A stretch of DNA of 64,000 nucleotides from Closterium sp. Naga37s-1 (taxonomy: Eukaryota > Streptophyta > Zygnematophyceae > Desmidiales > Closteriaceae). The stretch lies in assembly GCA_947471745.1 (NCBI GenBank), contig CANJKZ010001148.1, positions 685,001-749,000 on the forward strand, in the 5' to 3' direction. Below, piece after piece: positions 31,872-43,394 of the stretch. The notes under the pieces are model-generated. The model made no database searches. It was not told where the DNA came from and worked only from the letters and a program-made list of their open reading frames with translations. Position numbers and translations under genes: made by a program. Each line of letters begins with the position of its first letter. Within the stretch, counting starts at the first letter, position 1.

Positions 31872-32008
31872 AATGGGCCTTGCATTAATAACTTGGGTGT
31901 TACAAAGATAGATGCAGAAACATGCAACAACATACAAACAAGCAAACAACCAAGCATCCTAACAACTAACAGTTCACCTACTATCTCCCATCTCCCCTCT
32001 GTCCGGCC

Positions 32009-35000
32009 CTACTGGCCGAATGGGGGCTCAATCAGCTGGTGCAACTGCCCCTCGCTAAGGGGGATTAGGGGTCCCTGCATGCCTAGCTCGTCCGCCGCCA
32101 GGGCCTCGTTGGTCTTGGAGCGGAGGGCATTTGCTTGTGCCCGTTGGAGGCACACACTCCAGCGCTGGCGGTACTCAGTCAGCAGCTTGGCGGCCTCGTA
32201 GGAGGTAGGGGCTGCATGAAGTGCAGCTTGGCCGCCAGCTCTGCACACTGCCGTAGGTAGGCCATCACTCCTGGGGAGGGGTAGCCGTAGGTCTCAACTG
32301 CAAGGGCGTGGAAGCCCACCCACGCGTTCCGGCGCGCGTACTTCTCCTCCTTCCTATCTGCTGCCGCCCTAGCCGCCCATCCAGGAGCTCGGTTGCAGTT
32401 CTCGTCCTGGTGGGACACGGGGTCAGTCACAGTCACGTCACACAACAAACTTCTCCTGTCAGGGGATGACGGATGGTGACATCCGCCTTTAGGTTCTCAA
32501 CAAGAGAGTAGATGTAGGTCTCCTTGTGCACCGTGAAGCCCGCCTCTGCCCCTATCCTGGCTATCTCATCCCGGAGTGCGTGGTGAGTAGCTATCCTCCC
32601 CTTCCCTTTCTCGCAGGGCATGAGGTGGTTGGGGAGGCGGTCGTCAGGAAACGTGGTGCGGTATCGGCAGTCGCAGCGCCTAGGAACGGATAGGGGGAGG
32701 CCTAGGCGGAAGGCAGCTGCGGTAGAGAGCTGTGAGGGTCCCATCCTGAGCGAGGAGATGAGGGGCACTGCCAGCAACCAGTCCCCTGCACCCGGGCCCA
32801 GCACGGACTGCATCCGCTGGGCATGGCCAGAGAGGGGGTTGGGGCGCATTCGTCTCGCCTCGTTCATGACCCTGAGGAAGCGGCGGGTGTGGACTGCCAG
32901 TGCGAGGGACTCCTGCAGCTTGAGGCCTTTGGGGTCTGCTTTCCCCGCCTGTAGGGCTTCTAGTGCTTCTGGTGGGAGGGCTGCTTCTGCTGCTGCTAGA
33001 CGGGCTGGGAGGGCGTGGGCGGAGCCGGGGATGGGGTCCAGGAGGGGGAGTAGGGCGGCTATGGCGGGGTGTAATGTATCGCCCAGGGAGTGTAGGAGGT
33101 GGGAGGTGGCGATCACCGACGCGAGGTAGGCGTATCCCCCCTCAACGGCGGGGTCCGTGATGCCCAGTCCTCCAAGGGTTACAGGAAGCGCCGCTTGCCG
33201 CCAGATTCGTCTCCTCTCCACGTCACTCCGCGGTGTTACAATGTGCGCCGCATTGAGGAACGACAGTAGCAGCTGCTCCCCCCATGCCGACCATTCCGCC
33301 TCGGGCAGCACCTCCAGTGGGGTTGTTCTGGCGAGGAAAGAGGCGCGGCGGCTGACGCAGCGAGTGAGGAGAAGGAGGCGGAGCTGGGGGTCCATCTGGG
33401 CTAGGAGGGGTAGTGGTTCCGCTGCTGCCGCAAGCCGCTCCCTAACCGTACTAGCGCACCCCAGGGGAGTGCCGACGGGGCTTCCCAAAATCTGGAGCCC
33501 TTCGCCTGAGATGGGGATGCCCGGCGGCATGGAGGTGGGGTCGATCTGCGAGGCGGACCAAGCGGCGCACTTGGCGGAATTGTGGACCAGGCCGATGGTG
33601 GCGAGTGCTGAGGTGAGGTGGTTGAAGGCGGCGGTGCAGGCTGGGGCATCACCGAGCAGGGTGATGTCGTCGGCGTAGGCGAGTAGGACCACCTGTGGGT
33701 GTGCTGCTGCGGTGGCCGCGAGGCACGGCTGAATGCTAGCCGCGAATAGCAGAGGACCAAGCGGGTCCCCTTGGCGGACTCCCCTGGCGCTCTGTAGGGG
33801 GGCCGCGCCATAGTCGGCGTCGAGGAAGAGGGATGACGGGGCCCTGTAGGAGAGGCGGACGAGCGGGATAAGGGCTTCCAGCGCTTCGTTTCGGAGGCCT
33901 TCGAACACCGCCCCTCTTTCTACAGCGTTAAAGGCGTTGGCGATGTCTATCTGCAGCGCCGTCGTGTCTGGTCGATGTTCTAAGTGTGTGCGCGCCGTCT
34001 GTATAGCGGCCTCGATGCCCCCAGCTATCGCCACCCCAAACTGGAGGGGGGCAAAGTGCTTTCTAGCGGCCGGCGATGTCAGGAAGAGGGCCGCCTTCAC
34101 GATGATTCGTAGCAAGCACTCGCCTACCGCTATCGGCCTTGTCCTGCCCTGCGGTTTAGTGAATGCTAAGAGGCGGGAGGCAGTAAGGAGCTCAGCCGCG
34201 CATCCGCCCAGTTTCCCCGCTAGAGCCGTGTTGGTGAGGGCTAATAGGTGAGTAAAAACCTCTTGGTTGCCTAGGGCCGCGTCTCTTAGTTGCTCGAAGG
34301 TGGTTCCCGAGGGCCCTGCTCCTACTCCGTTTGGCAGCTTTGCGATGATTCGTCTGAAGTCCTTGGCTTCGATAGCGGGGGAGTTTTCGGTGTGGAATGT
34401 TTGCACCCAGTCTGGGAGGTCCTGCTGGGCTGGGGGGTGCCTCGCCTTGAGTGCATCTAGCACTTCGGGTGAGGCGGGCGAGACAGGTGTAGCCTGGAGG
34501 GACTGTAGTGATTTGGCCAGGTTACCACGTTTCGCCAGTCCCTCAGCTCTGGCGAGGATTCCCGTGTTGTCAGGTGCGTGGCGAGGTTGGGGTGGGAGGG
34601 AGATCGCCTCGACCGCCTCCTCGTACAGGCCTGTCAAGAGCCCTTGGCAAAACTGGACGAGGCGATTCATCATCGCGCACCAGTCTGGTTTCCGTGCTGA
34701 TGATGTGCGCAGTAGAATTCGCGGGAGGAATGTCAGTAACTTCCACCCCGCTGCTGACTCGGGATTGGCTGCCAGGTGGAGCAGGGGGGTCAGTAAGCAC
34801 ACTGCGAAGGACTCGCGAAGGTCCTTCGGTGGGTGGCGGGCGAGTGGCGGTTGGCGACTGTCGCGGAGTGGGTCCAATTCCCAGCCTGCGACCTGAGCGA
34901 ACAGGTCGGTTCGTTTCGCCAGGTCGTCAGGCTTGAGCATGGGCGGCGCGGGAGTTGTTGCTGCTGGGTTATTATTGGCCGCGACCGAGTTGACTTCGCC

Positions 35001-35162
35001 TCTCGCCGCGACTCGGGTTCCCCCCAATGTTGGATTTCCCCCCGCGGCTCGGTTTTGAGATGTGTTTCGTCCACCTGCAGGAGCGCCTCGACTGTTTTGG
35101 TTGGGAAATTCCGCTCCACTGTGGAGGAGCTCTTCCTCCTCCTCAGACTCTTCGTCCAACAC
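32009..35162 (-). pseudogene. RT polyprotein of element 7
   Basis: A 909-codon frame (32433-35162) holds an acidic N-terminus (DEESEEEEELL), the pre-RT domain (PPKDLRESFAVCLLTPLLHL), GAGPSGTTFEQLRDA, RTRPIAVGECLLRI, motif A LQIDIANAFNAVERG, motif B GVRQGDPLGPLLFAA, LLAYADDITLLG (about 33660-33700), the thumb, CDC...LPNHLMPCEKGKGR and the first endonuclease acidic residue in KADVTIRH. A frameshift near 32445 moves the second (CDVTVTDPVS) and the RKEEKY basic residue into another frame. A second shift near 32210 precedes the C-terminal tail, which ends at 32009. Both breaks are small indels. Confidence 0.87.
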
Positions 35163-35392
35163 CCCCTCTCTTTCAGGGTTAAATTCGGGGTCACCCGCGT
35201 CACTTTCAACATTCTCGTTTTCCTCTACCTCCTCGTCGCTAGCAGCTTCCTCGCCGCCCCCTGCGCCCCCCTGTAGAATCCTCTCTGCAGCCCTGGCATA
35301 AGCGCTTGCGCCCGTTCGTCGCGTGTTCCCCCTGCCGGCTCAGCCTCCTCGTCTTCCACCACTCCGCTGCCCCGCGCTGCCTCTGCCTCGTG

Positions 35393-36676
35393 ATGCCTGC
35401 GGCGCTCGGGGACGAATTCTCGTACCCACCCCCGCCCTTTGACGGGGCGTTTGCTGCGCGTGCGTGGTCGGCCTCATCTGCCTCTGTTGTGACCTCCGCG
35501 GAGATGTCGTCTGTTCCTGCGCCGCCGTCGTCTGCTCCTGCTGCTCTTGCTGTTCGACCGGCGGCGCCTGCTGCGGATTCGCCTGCTGGGGCGAAGCATC
35601 CGGTGCTTGCCCAGGAGCTTGCGTGCTCCGTGCCTGTCCCACTGGCCCCTGGGCCTGCCCCTGACCTCCCCCTGCCTGTTGCCGCGTCTGTTGACCCCGC
35701 CGTCCCGGCTGCGCCGTCTGCTGCCCCTATTCCCGCGGAGCCGATCCTTCCTGGTGGTTCGTCACCGCTGGCGGCGTCCGCCGCCACTGGCGGCTCGGCC
35801 CCGGTTGCGGGATCTGGGGAGACTGTTCACTCGGCGCTAAGGGTTCAGACAGTGGCTGCGACCTCGCAGCAGCATCGTCCCCCGTCCCCGGACCGCTGTG
35901 GGGGCCGGCCTCATTCTCCTGCGCCCCGCGAGGAGTGGGAGTCAACTCGTCGCCGGCGCGATTCTCCTCGGCGTCAGCGTTCGCAGGCGAACTGGCCTGC
36001 CCATCGTGGCGGTCGCGGCGGCTGAAGGGGAGGGTGCGGCCGCGGTGGGGGGTGGGTGTACGATCAGCCGGTGACGATGGCCGATTTGCAGCGGGTCGTC
36101 TCGCTGGAGATGCGGAGGGAGAGGGCTGGGCAGGTGGGTCCCCCCAGCTTGCCGCAGGGAGCGCCGCTGGCTGCGGCTCCTCCTCCTGTTGCTCCTCCTG
36201 CGGCTGCATCGTCGGCGGCCGCTTCTCCGCGTTCCGCTTCTCGTCGCTCCGCTCCGCCTGCCGCTGGAGCTCTCCAGCCATTCCAGGCGTTGGTGGGTCC
36301 CCTTCCCGTGGCCGAGGTCCCGGAGGCGATGCTCGGGCAGCTGTGGCGCCTCTCTGAGCGGTTACGGGCGGTTCATTTGATCCAGATGTATGGTCATGCG
36401 GGTCTCTCCCGTGGGAACTCTCTGGATGACGGTTCCCGAGACGAGTGTCTTGACGCCGCGGATCGCCTCGCGGAGCTCCTGGCGCCCGTGCTGGCTGCGC
36501 CCGCGAGGGGAGGAGCTGCGGGTGTTGGGCAGCTGGGGACTGCAGTCCGAGGTTTGCGGCGCTTCTCGCGTGCAGGGTCTGCAGCCGATGTGATCGTCGC
36601 AGGCACAGCTGTGGTGCGGGAGTTGCATCGCTCGGTGACGGGGTTGCTCGCGGTTCTTGACGCGGACCAATTGTAG
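35393..36676 (+). pseudogene. AORF of element 7, one internal TGA
   Basis: It starts MPAALGDEFSYPPPPFDGAF, unlike the family A MVIAG start. Then come a Pro/Ala-rich region, PPSPDRCGGRPHSPAPREEW, STRRRRDSPRRQRSQANWPAH, a TGA at 36023-36025 where family A has Trp, QPVTMADLQRVVSLEMRRE and the helical module VPEAMLGQLWRLSERL to RELHRSVTGLLAVLDADQL. The same frame resumes after the stop. Conservation of MADLQR, CLDAAD-LA-LLAPVLA and VRGLRR across this divergence supports a real protein. The TGG-to-TGA change suggests simple decay. Confidence 0.68.
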
Positions 36677-36893
36677 CGTCCGCAAGAGCCTCCTCTCCGT
36701 TTGTCTGTTCGCTTTGTCTCATTGTAGGCCCGTGTTGGTGCTGCCTGTTGTTGCCTTGTGTGTATGCCAACGCTATAGTGGTGGTGGTTGCGCCTGGAGC
36801 ACTTGTCGTCCCCTCACGCGCGGCCGAAGGCCGCGCTGTCGAGCGTCGGCCGCCGAAGGCGGCCGGCGCGAGCGAAAAAATCTGCACCACCAC
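35727..36893 (-). other. Open minus-strand frame opposite AORF of element 7
   Basis: A 388-codon frame rich in Arg, Pro, Gln and Ala covers the antisense ORF. It includes LRRSHRLQTLHA and SRQWRRTPPAVTN, which match the family A polyprotein N-terminal extension (LRRSRRLQNLRA, GRQWWRTPPA). It may be the N-terminus of the RT polyprotein or an antisense by-product of the constrained plus-strand ORF. The substitution pattern in family A favours the by-product reading for the part opposite the helical module. Confidence 0.4.
36818..36865. repeat. Twin GAA-loop hairpins, element 7
   Basis: Perfect 8-bp stems with GAA loops at 36818-36836 and 36847-36865, identical in design and spacing to those of element 1 although the elements belong to different families. 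Confidence 0.88.
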
Positions 36894-36984
36894 AGAATAA
36901 TGAGACGAAGAGGCCTAGAAGGCCTCTTAAATAGCTCACAAGGGAGAGGGAAGAGGGCTAAGGGAGAGGGCAGAGGCTAGGACC
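36866..36984 (-). promoter_or_regulatory. Promoter block of element 7 (c-like type)
   Basis: It starts gcgagcgaaaaaatctgcac and contains minus-strand TATTTAAG (plus cttaaata at 36926-36933). It ends gaggctaggaccctctctct at the tail of element 8. Confidence 0.5.
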
Positions 36985-36987
36985 CTC

Positions 36988-37070
<83 letters not shown>
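36985..37070. repeat. (CT)n tract, tail of element 8
   Basis: 86 bp of CT with a single G interruption, followed by AATGGTCCTTGTATTGATATAG. Confidence 0.95.
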
Positions 37071-37071
<1 letters not shown>

Positions 37072-37147
37072 ATGGTCCTTGTATTGATATAGCAGCAAGG
37101 TACAAGCATGCAAAATATAGAGGCCTAGGTAACAAACAAGCCCAGCA

Positions 37148-40100
37148 TCAAATCCTACCGACAACCTCTTCTAGAGCTCCAGGAAGGGCTCGACCACCGC
37201 AAAACAATCCCCCAGGTTCAGCTCCTGCCCTATACCGCCTACCGGCGGGGTTCTCTGCTGCTGCCGCCTCGCCGAGCTTGAGTAAGAGGCCCACAGATTG
37301 GGCCCGTTGAAGGGCCACCGACCATCTCTGTCTGAACTGGTGCAGAAACTTCGCGGCATGAAAGGATTTTGAGTCGGCGTTGAAGTGGCGCCGAGCCGCC
37401 GTGTCTGCTAAGAGTTTCAGGAAAACAGGTACCTCGGCGCATGGGCAGCCGTAGGTTTCCACAGCCAGAGGGAAGAAGCCAACAGTCTCCGGCCGGTTAG
37501 CGTAATGCTTTATCTTTTTGTCGGCCTGCTCCTTTGCCGCCCACCCCCTGCCTTTCTGTGCCTCAGGGTCCCTTGTGCTCATGGGGTCTGTGATGGTGAC
37601 ATCATAGACATAGACCGCCCCACTGCTTCGGTCTGTCATGGTGAAATCGGCAGTCTGCTCTTCAATGGGGCAGTGGGCGGCTGACTCGCTGTGAACTATA
37701 AACCCCGCATCCCGCGCCATGCTAATGCATGCATCCCGCAGCTCGTTGTGGGTGTTGATGCGGTGCTTGCCCGTGCCGCAGCAGAAGAGGTGATTTGGGA
37801 GGCGGGGGTCGGTGATAGCTGTGTGGTCAGAGCAGTCGCAATTCTTTGGCGTTGAAAACGGGAGCCCGAGCCGGAAGCGCACGGAGTTGGCGAAATGTAC
37901 TGGGCCTATCCGTCGGTTTGAGGCAATAGGGATCGCTGTCAGCCAGTCGCCGGTGCCGTATCCCGTCAGCGAGAACATCCGCTGCGTGTGGCCTGAGAGG
38001 GGGTTCGGTTTCATGCGCCTCGTGTCCTGCACCTGCACGGCGTATCTGCTGTCGTGGACCTTCAAACCGAGTACGTGTTGTAGCCGAACGTCCGACCGTT
38101 TCAGTCGTTCCTGTTCCAAGATCTCCCGCGCGTCCCATGGCAACGCGGCTTCGCACTCGGTAAGCCATGTGTGCAGTGGTGTGGTGTCGACCCGCGGCAA
38201 GAGCATGTGATTCCGAGCTCGGATCAGGGCGTTATCTGGTTCCAGTGCGAGGGAGGAGAGGAAGAGTGCCGCCTGGGTGAAACTCGCCGTGTACCCGTAT
38301 ACTCCTTCTATAAGAGGGTCTGTGAGGCCGATGCCTCCCAGTGATGGTGGTAGTGATGCCTGCGCCCATACTCGGGCTTGCTCGGCTCCGCACGTGGGGA
38401 CGCGGATATCGCATGATACCAGTAGTGCGATGAGTAGGTCCCGTCCCCACTTGCTCCAAGTTTCGCGAGGGAGTAGGTGAAGGGGTGTCGTTCGGGTGAG
38501 ATAAGCCACACGCCTGGAGATGCAGCGAGTCAGTAGCAGAGAAGCTACCTGAGGGTCGGCTCATTCGAGGAGGTGTAATGGCTTCGCCATTTCTTCTAGC
38601 TGGCTTGACAGGAATTTGGCCGCTCCCATATCCGACCCCAGGTAGCTTCCTAGAAGCCGTACGCCTTCCTTTGAATACGGCACTCCATGTGGTAGCTGCG
38701 CCTGCTCAACCATGGACGCACTCCAGGCTGCACACTTCTGCGGGTTATGTGCTAGGCCTATGTGGGCCAATTTGTCGGTGAAGAACGTGAAGGCTGCTAC
38801 AGTGTGTTGTGTCTCCCCCAAAAAGGTGACGTCATCCGCGTACGCCAGGCAGAGCACGTCCGGATCGGCCGTTTCGCGGAGTATGTGGTGTATCCCTGCT
38901 GCAAATAGTAACGGGCCGAGTGGGTCGCCCTGGCGAACACCGCGTTCGCTCTTCAGTGGTTCGCTGCTGAAATTGGCGTCCAGATTTAGCAGCGACGGGT
39001 TACCGTAAGTCAGCTGAACTAACGGCAGCAGTGGCGAGAGGCCGGGTTCTTGTAACGCTGTTGCGATGGCTTGGCGTGAAATACTGTTGAAGGCATTCGA
39101 AATGTCCGTCTGCAGTACCAGGCTGTCGGGACGGGCATAAAAAAACGCCCTGGCTGCGTGGATTACCGCTTCTGCTCCACCTGGCACTGCCACTCCGTAT
39201 TGAAGGGGTAAGAAGTGCTCGCGGGCAGCTTCTCCCATGGCTGCGAGGGCTGCTTTGGCTGCCAGCCTGGTCAGACACTCGCCTATCGCGATTGGCCGTG
39301 CGCCACCTCCAGGTTTGGCCAGGGCGATGAGGCGTGATGCTGTCAACAGGTTTGCCACCGAGCCTGGTAAGTTTCCCCCCAGAATCGTGTTTACCAGGGC
39401 GTGCAGATGGGTGCAGATCGCTGCATTGGTAACTGCCGCGTCGCGCAGATGTTCGAAGGTCGTGCCTGACGGACCGGCCCCCACTCCATTTTCGCACCTT
39501 CCCAACATTTTGGCGAAGTCGGCGTGGTTGATGGTCAACTTTGACTCCCCCGTCGCCGGCCAAGTCAACCCCGCGTGTGCAGCAGGAGGGTGTTTTCGGC
39601 GGAGGTCGTCCAGGATTTCTGGGCTTGGTGTGCAGACTGGCGTGGACTCCAGGGCCAGAACGGCTCGGCGCAGACTGCCACGTTTTGCCAGGCCTTTGGC
39701 TCGGCTTAGGACTCCAGTCGAGTCAGGCTGGTGACGTGGCGGTGGAGGTGTGTTGACCGCCTCCACCGCGTCCAGATACAACTGCTCCCATTCGCCACGC
39801 TGGAAGGCTCGGAGCCGGGCTTTGACCTGTGGCCAGTTCGGTCGCTGTGGCGAGGTCTGGCGAAGTGTTAGGCGCGGGAGAAACAGGAGCAGGCGCCATC
39901 CTGCTTCGGATTCGGGGTTTCGCGAAAGGTGGAGCAATGGTGACAGTAACGTCAGCGAAAACAGCTGACACAAATTTGGCGGTAGACGCCGTGACAGCGA
40001 GGGCTGTCGACTGTCGCTAAGTGCTGCGATGTCCCAGTCTTCGATGGCAGCGAACAAATCTTCCCGCTTCGCCAGCTCGTCAGGCGAAAAATAGCGGGGG

Positions 40101-40807
40101 ATGGGTGAGGTCTGGCACGTCGCGACATCGGCACTAGCGGTTTGATTTCGCCGAGCGCGGCCCGTCCTCGCTGGTGAGGCTGATGTTGGAATAACGCCCG
40201 TCCGATCGGCATCGGACGGTCCCGGATCTGCGTGTGGGCATTGCAAGGCTGGGCTCCCTAAATCAGCTGCCCTTCTCCTCGCCGTCTCCCTCGCCCCGTC
40301 TTCCTCCACCGACTCTCCTTCTTCACTCTCGGGTAGGGCTTCTTCCCTATAACTAGGGTCTCGTAATTCTTCCTCCTCATTAGCTTCTTCCAGGGCGGTT
40401 AAAGCCCTTCGTGCCTCTGCCTGGTACCCATTCTCCGGGCCTCCACCTGTCCCACTAACAGCCTGCCTCCTAGCCCCGCGGCCTCCTTGTTCGAGCGATG
40501 GTGATTGCTGGTTCTGCCGAGCCGTCGCCAGAGCGCGCTGCCGCCTGGTCGGCTGTGGTCGCCAAGCCCCATTCGGGCCCCGAAAAGGTGACCACGGCGA
40601 CGAAGCCCCCTCTACCGCAGGCTCTGAAGCTCGCGACAGCAGTCTCTGAAACGACTCTTCCCCTCGTACCCGCGGATCCCCTTGCCGCCCCCGAGTCTGG
40701 TCCGTCTGCCCCTGTTGCTGTTCCGTCCGGTCCGGCTGCTCCTCCTGCTCCCCCTGCGGCTGTTGTCGAACCGTCTGCTCCTCCCCCTGGTCTCGATCCT
40801 GCGCCAC
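37148..40807 (-). pseudogene. RT polyprotein of element 8
   Basis: Upper part 38561-40807 and lower part 37148-38560 are one frame split by TGA at 38561-38563 (LLE-ADPQ, where sisters have Arg; CGA to TGA). It contains GEESFQRLLSRASEP, GGPENGYQAEARRAL, the pre-RT domain, FEHLRDA, motif A LQTDISNAFNSISR, motif B GVRQGDPLGPL, CLAYADDVTFLG (about 38820-38850), CDCSDHT...LPNHLFCC (the final knuckle Cys is kept), endonuclease ADFTMTDRSSG, YVYDVTITDP (Tyr for Cys) and ADKKIKHYA. An extra base near 37250 shifts the last 30 codons, so the normal end (GDCFAVVEPFLEL, 37171) is in another frame. Confidence 0.88.
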
Positions 40808-41817
40808 CTGCGCCGTGTGCTCCCGTCGCTGCGCAGTCTGCCCCCGTCGTCCCTGCTGTGCTACCTGCCGCTGTTGTCCTCCCTGCGGCGATCCCCGCCG
40901 TTACGCAGTCACTGCTGGCGGTGTCCGCCACCACTGGCGGCCCGGCTCCCTTGGTTGCGCCCTCAGCTGCGGGTCAGTCCGCGCCTGCTGTGGCACCGAT
41001 GGCCCCGGCAGGCCAGCCGTCACGACCCCAGTCACCTGACCGCCGCCCGTCTCGTCCTCATTTCCCCGCGCCCCACCAGGATCGCAAGTCGTCTCGTCGC
41101 CGTCGTGATTCTCCACGGCGTTACCAGCAGCAGCCTCACTGGCCTGCTCACCCCGGTGGTCAGGGGGACTGGAGGGGTCCCCGCGGGCGCGGTGGTGGTG
41201 GGGGGTACCGCCCGCCGGTGACGATGGCAGATCTTCAGCGGGAAGTGTCGAGGGCGGTACGCGAGGAGAGGGCGTCGCAGAGCCAGAGCAGTTCGATGCG
41301 CGCCTCGCCGGCCCTTGAGGCTCCACGCCAGCCTGTGCTCCCCTTGAGTCCGCCGCCTGTCGCCGCACCCCCTCCTCAGGTTCACATCCCAGCGGCCCCT
41401 GCTCCCGACGCGTCGGCGCCCGCCCCTGGAGCGCGTCTTCGCTTGCCGCCGGTTCCGCCTGTTGCGGGGGTGGAATTTGTGGCCGCTTGTGGCGGCGCGT
41501 TTGCGGCGCAGTATTCGCATCCCGCGGATGAAGATCAGCTGCTCCTGTTCCTGGCAGAGGCGCTTCAGCCTCCGCAGACTCGTGTTCCAGAGGCGACGCT
41601 CGGTCAGCTCCATCGCCTCGCTGAGAGTCTTCACGCGCTACTGCTGATTCAGGTGGTTGCACATTCGTCTCTCCCCGTAATCCCTCCTGAGTCCTTCCGT
41701 GGCCGCCATCGTGACACTTGTCTGGACGCGGCAGACCAGCTCGCAGTGCTCCTGGCGCCCGTGCTGGCTGCGCCCGTGGAGGGAGGCGCTGCTGCTGCGG
41801 GACAGCTTGCTATATAA
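40498..41817 (+). pseudogene. AORF of element 8, C-terminus cut
   Basis: It starts MVIAGSAEPSPERAAAWSAV. The Pro/Ala region, SRRRRDSPRRYQQQPHWPAHP, GGGGYRPPVTMADLQREVSRA and LPPVPPVAGVEFVAACGG are followed by the helical module as far as EGGAAAAGQL. At 41811 the inverted promoter segment begins and adds a foreign Ala-Ile and stop. About 45 C-terminal residues are lost. There are no internal stops in 436 own codons. The copy is the partner used for the codon-position comparison with element 5. Confidence 0.7.
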
Positions 41818-42000
41818 GGGGCCTTCTTGGCCTCTCTTCTTCATTGTGTGGCGGCAGTAATTTTTTTCGCTCGCGTCGGCCGCCTTCGGCGGCCGACGCT
41901 CGACAGCGCGGCCTTCGGCCGCGCGTGAGGGGTGGCAATGGATCACACATGCGAGTTACTATAAGCACTGTCATACACGCAATGGCAGCATCAACACCGG
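41811..42000 (+). repeat. Inverted promoter/hairpin segment (5' inversion)
   Basis: Plus-strand TATATAAGGGGCC at 41811, then the reverse complement of the promoter block (41811-41876), both hairpins with TTC loops (41877-41895 and 41906-41924) and the reverse complement of the spacer normally found after the AORF stop (compare 53440-53511). 41811-41876 is an inverted repeat of about 42012-42076. Confidence 0.85.
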
Positions 42001-42918
<918 letters not shown>

Positions 42919-43394
42919 TCTCTCTCTCTCTCTCTCTCTCAAGCAGTCATGTATTGATATGGGTCACAAGGTACAGGCATGGCGGGTGATGGTGACTAGC
43001 CTGTCTGAAGCAACCAGGAAACCAGAACTTACAAACAGAGCACGCACATCCAGCCTAAGCACACCGTTCACCTAGCACTCAGAGCAGCCCGGTCCACAGC
43101 AGCACAAATCCCTGAGAACCCCATAATCCACCCGTCCTGTGGCTCCTCCCAAACCATAAAACCTCCCCAAGTCCTCCTCCACCCTGCAGCTTCCTCCCAC
43201 ATTCCCTGAAACACCCTCCATTATCCCTGTTCCCTCTGAACCCTTCCAAGCCGCCTTGGCAGGAACCATCCCACGCCTGGGATTCCCCCCCCGGCCCCTC
43301 ATCATGCTCCTATACCCCACCCTTGCCACCACCCAGCACCCCCCGGTCACCCATTTCCTTCCTCCCCGGCCCCCTAAGCCGCTCTAGCTGGGGC

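Larger units (their letters stand above)
31793..36984 (-). mobile_element. Element 7 (family C), full length
   Basis: The only complete family C unit: GA tail, a 3' UTR of about 140 bp, a polyprotein with two frameshifts near its end, an antisense ORF with one stop, perfect twin hairpins (36818-36865) and a promoter block ending near 36984. Its proteins are clearly divergent from families A and B, making it useful for testing which frames are conserved. Confidence 0.85.

Noticed and set aside
34833..35276. Plus-strand ORFs within element 7 upstream of its AORF
   Set aside because: Antisense to the conserved RT N-terminus; no counterpart with the same start in other elements.
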